This document shows, piece by piece, positions 4,981-5,064 of a stretch of 5,064 nt of DNA. The stretch spans positions 1-5,064 of the forward strand of contig JBBDXA010000112.1 in NCBI GenBank assembly GCA_040902585.1. The letters are read 5' to 3'. The stretch comes from JBBDXA01 sp040902585. GTDB taxonomy: Bacteria > Planctomycetota > Phycisphaerae > Phycisphaerales > Phycisphaeraceae. Every line of letters begins with the position of its first letter. The stretch's first letter is position 1. A program made the position numbers and the translations under genes. The notes under the pieces are model-generated. The model saw nothing but the letters and a program-made list of their open reading frames with translations, ran no database searches and was not told the origin of the DNA.

Positions 4981-5064
4981 CGATGAACAATCCGGCGGTT
5001 AGCGGCGCGGCCGAGTCTTCGAGGCCCGCCTGTCCGGCGGCGCGGGAATTCACGACGGGTTCCA
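4981..5064. other. upstream region of the PTPS-family gene, no gene recognised
   Basis: These 84 bp precede the PTPS-family start and run to the window edge. One minus-strand frame stops early (TGA near 5050). The other two stay open past the ATG at 4980 but give arginine- or alanine-rich translations without recognisable motifs. I see no convincing promoter. A short GC hairpin (CCGCC 5026-5030, loop TGTCC, GGCGG 5036-5040) is present. Confidence 0.4.

Noticed and set aside
4312..4986. A 224-codon plus-strand frame across the heptad array and opposite the PTPS-family gene
   Set aside because: It spans the tandem repeat (coding a GQGTGD-type low-complexity stretch) and lies opposite a gene with conserved zinc-ligand motifs.

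Overview
The window is GC-rich and densely coded. It probably comes from a planctomycete-type bacterium of the Phycisphaerae sort. That placement is an inference. It rests mainly on the membrane protein at 598-1458, whose N-terminal zinc ribbon (CxxCGYNLRG followed by CPECG) is a style I associate with Planctomycetota, and on the divergent PTPS-family protein near the right end. No rRNA or other phylogenetic marker is present to confirm it.

Layout. The left edge (2-553, plus strand) is the C-terminal part of the mismatch-repair ATPase MutS. Everything else is on the minus strand and, read in the direction of transcription, runs: a PTPS/QueD-family protein (4980-4591), a GAF-like plus SpoIIE-type PP2C phosphatase (4382-2997), a right-handed parallel beta-helix protein (2829-1465), and a zinc-ribbon protein with about six membrane helices (1458-598). 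The last two genes are almost contiguous (6 nt between stop and start) and are very likely co-transcribed. The phosphatase and the beta-helix gene are separated by 167 bp that hold an intrinsic terminator inside a 37-bp inverted repeat, so they may not form a simple operon. MutS and the zinc-ribbon gene converge. No gap exceeds about 210 bp.

The most interesting material lies between and across the genes. (1) A 28-bp palindromic repeat occurs three times, at 361-388, 560-587 and 4500-4527. The two copies at the left are identical. The third differs at three stem positions on each arm, and every change is compensated by its partner, so the hairpin is conserved while its sequence is not. One copy lies in frame inside mutS, in the linker before the beta-clamp-binding motif; the other two lie downstream of minus-strand genes in terminator-like positions. 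(2) The phosphatase/beta-helix gap is almost entirely an inverted repeat. One arm starts 2 nt after the phosphatase stop codon and the other contains the Shine-Dalgarno sequence of the beta-helix gene. Read-through mRNA could therefore mask that ribosome-binding site. (3) Upstream of the phosphatase there are eight tandem 7-bp units, adjoining a run of five G-tracts with G-quadruplex potential. (4) The PTPS-family protein keeps the zinc-binding histidines but lacks the usual Cys and Asp-His catalytic residues.

The gene functions do not form an obvious common pathway. The phosphatase suggests partner-switching signalling, but no anti-sigma or anti-anti-sigma partner is in view.
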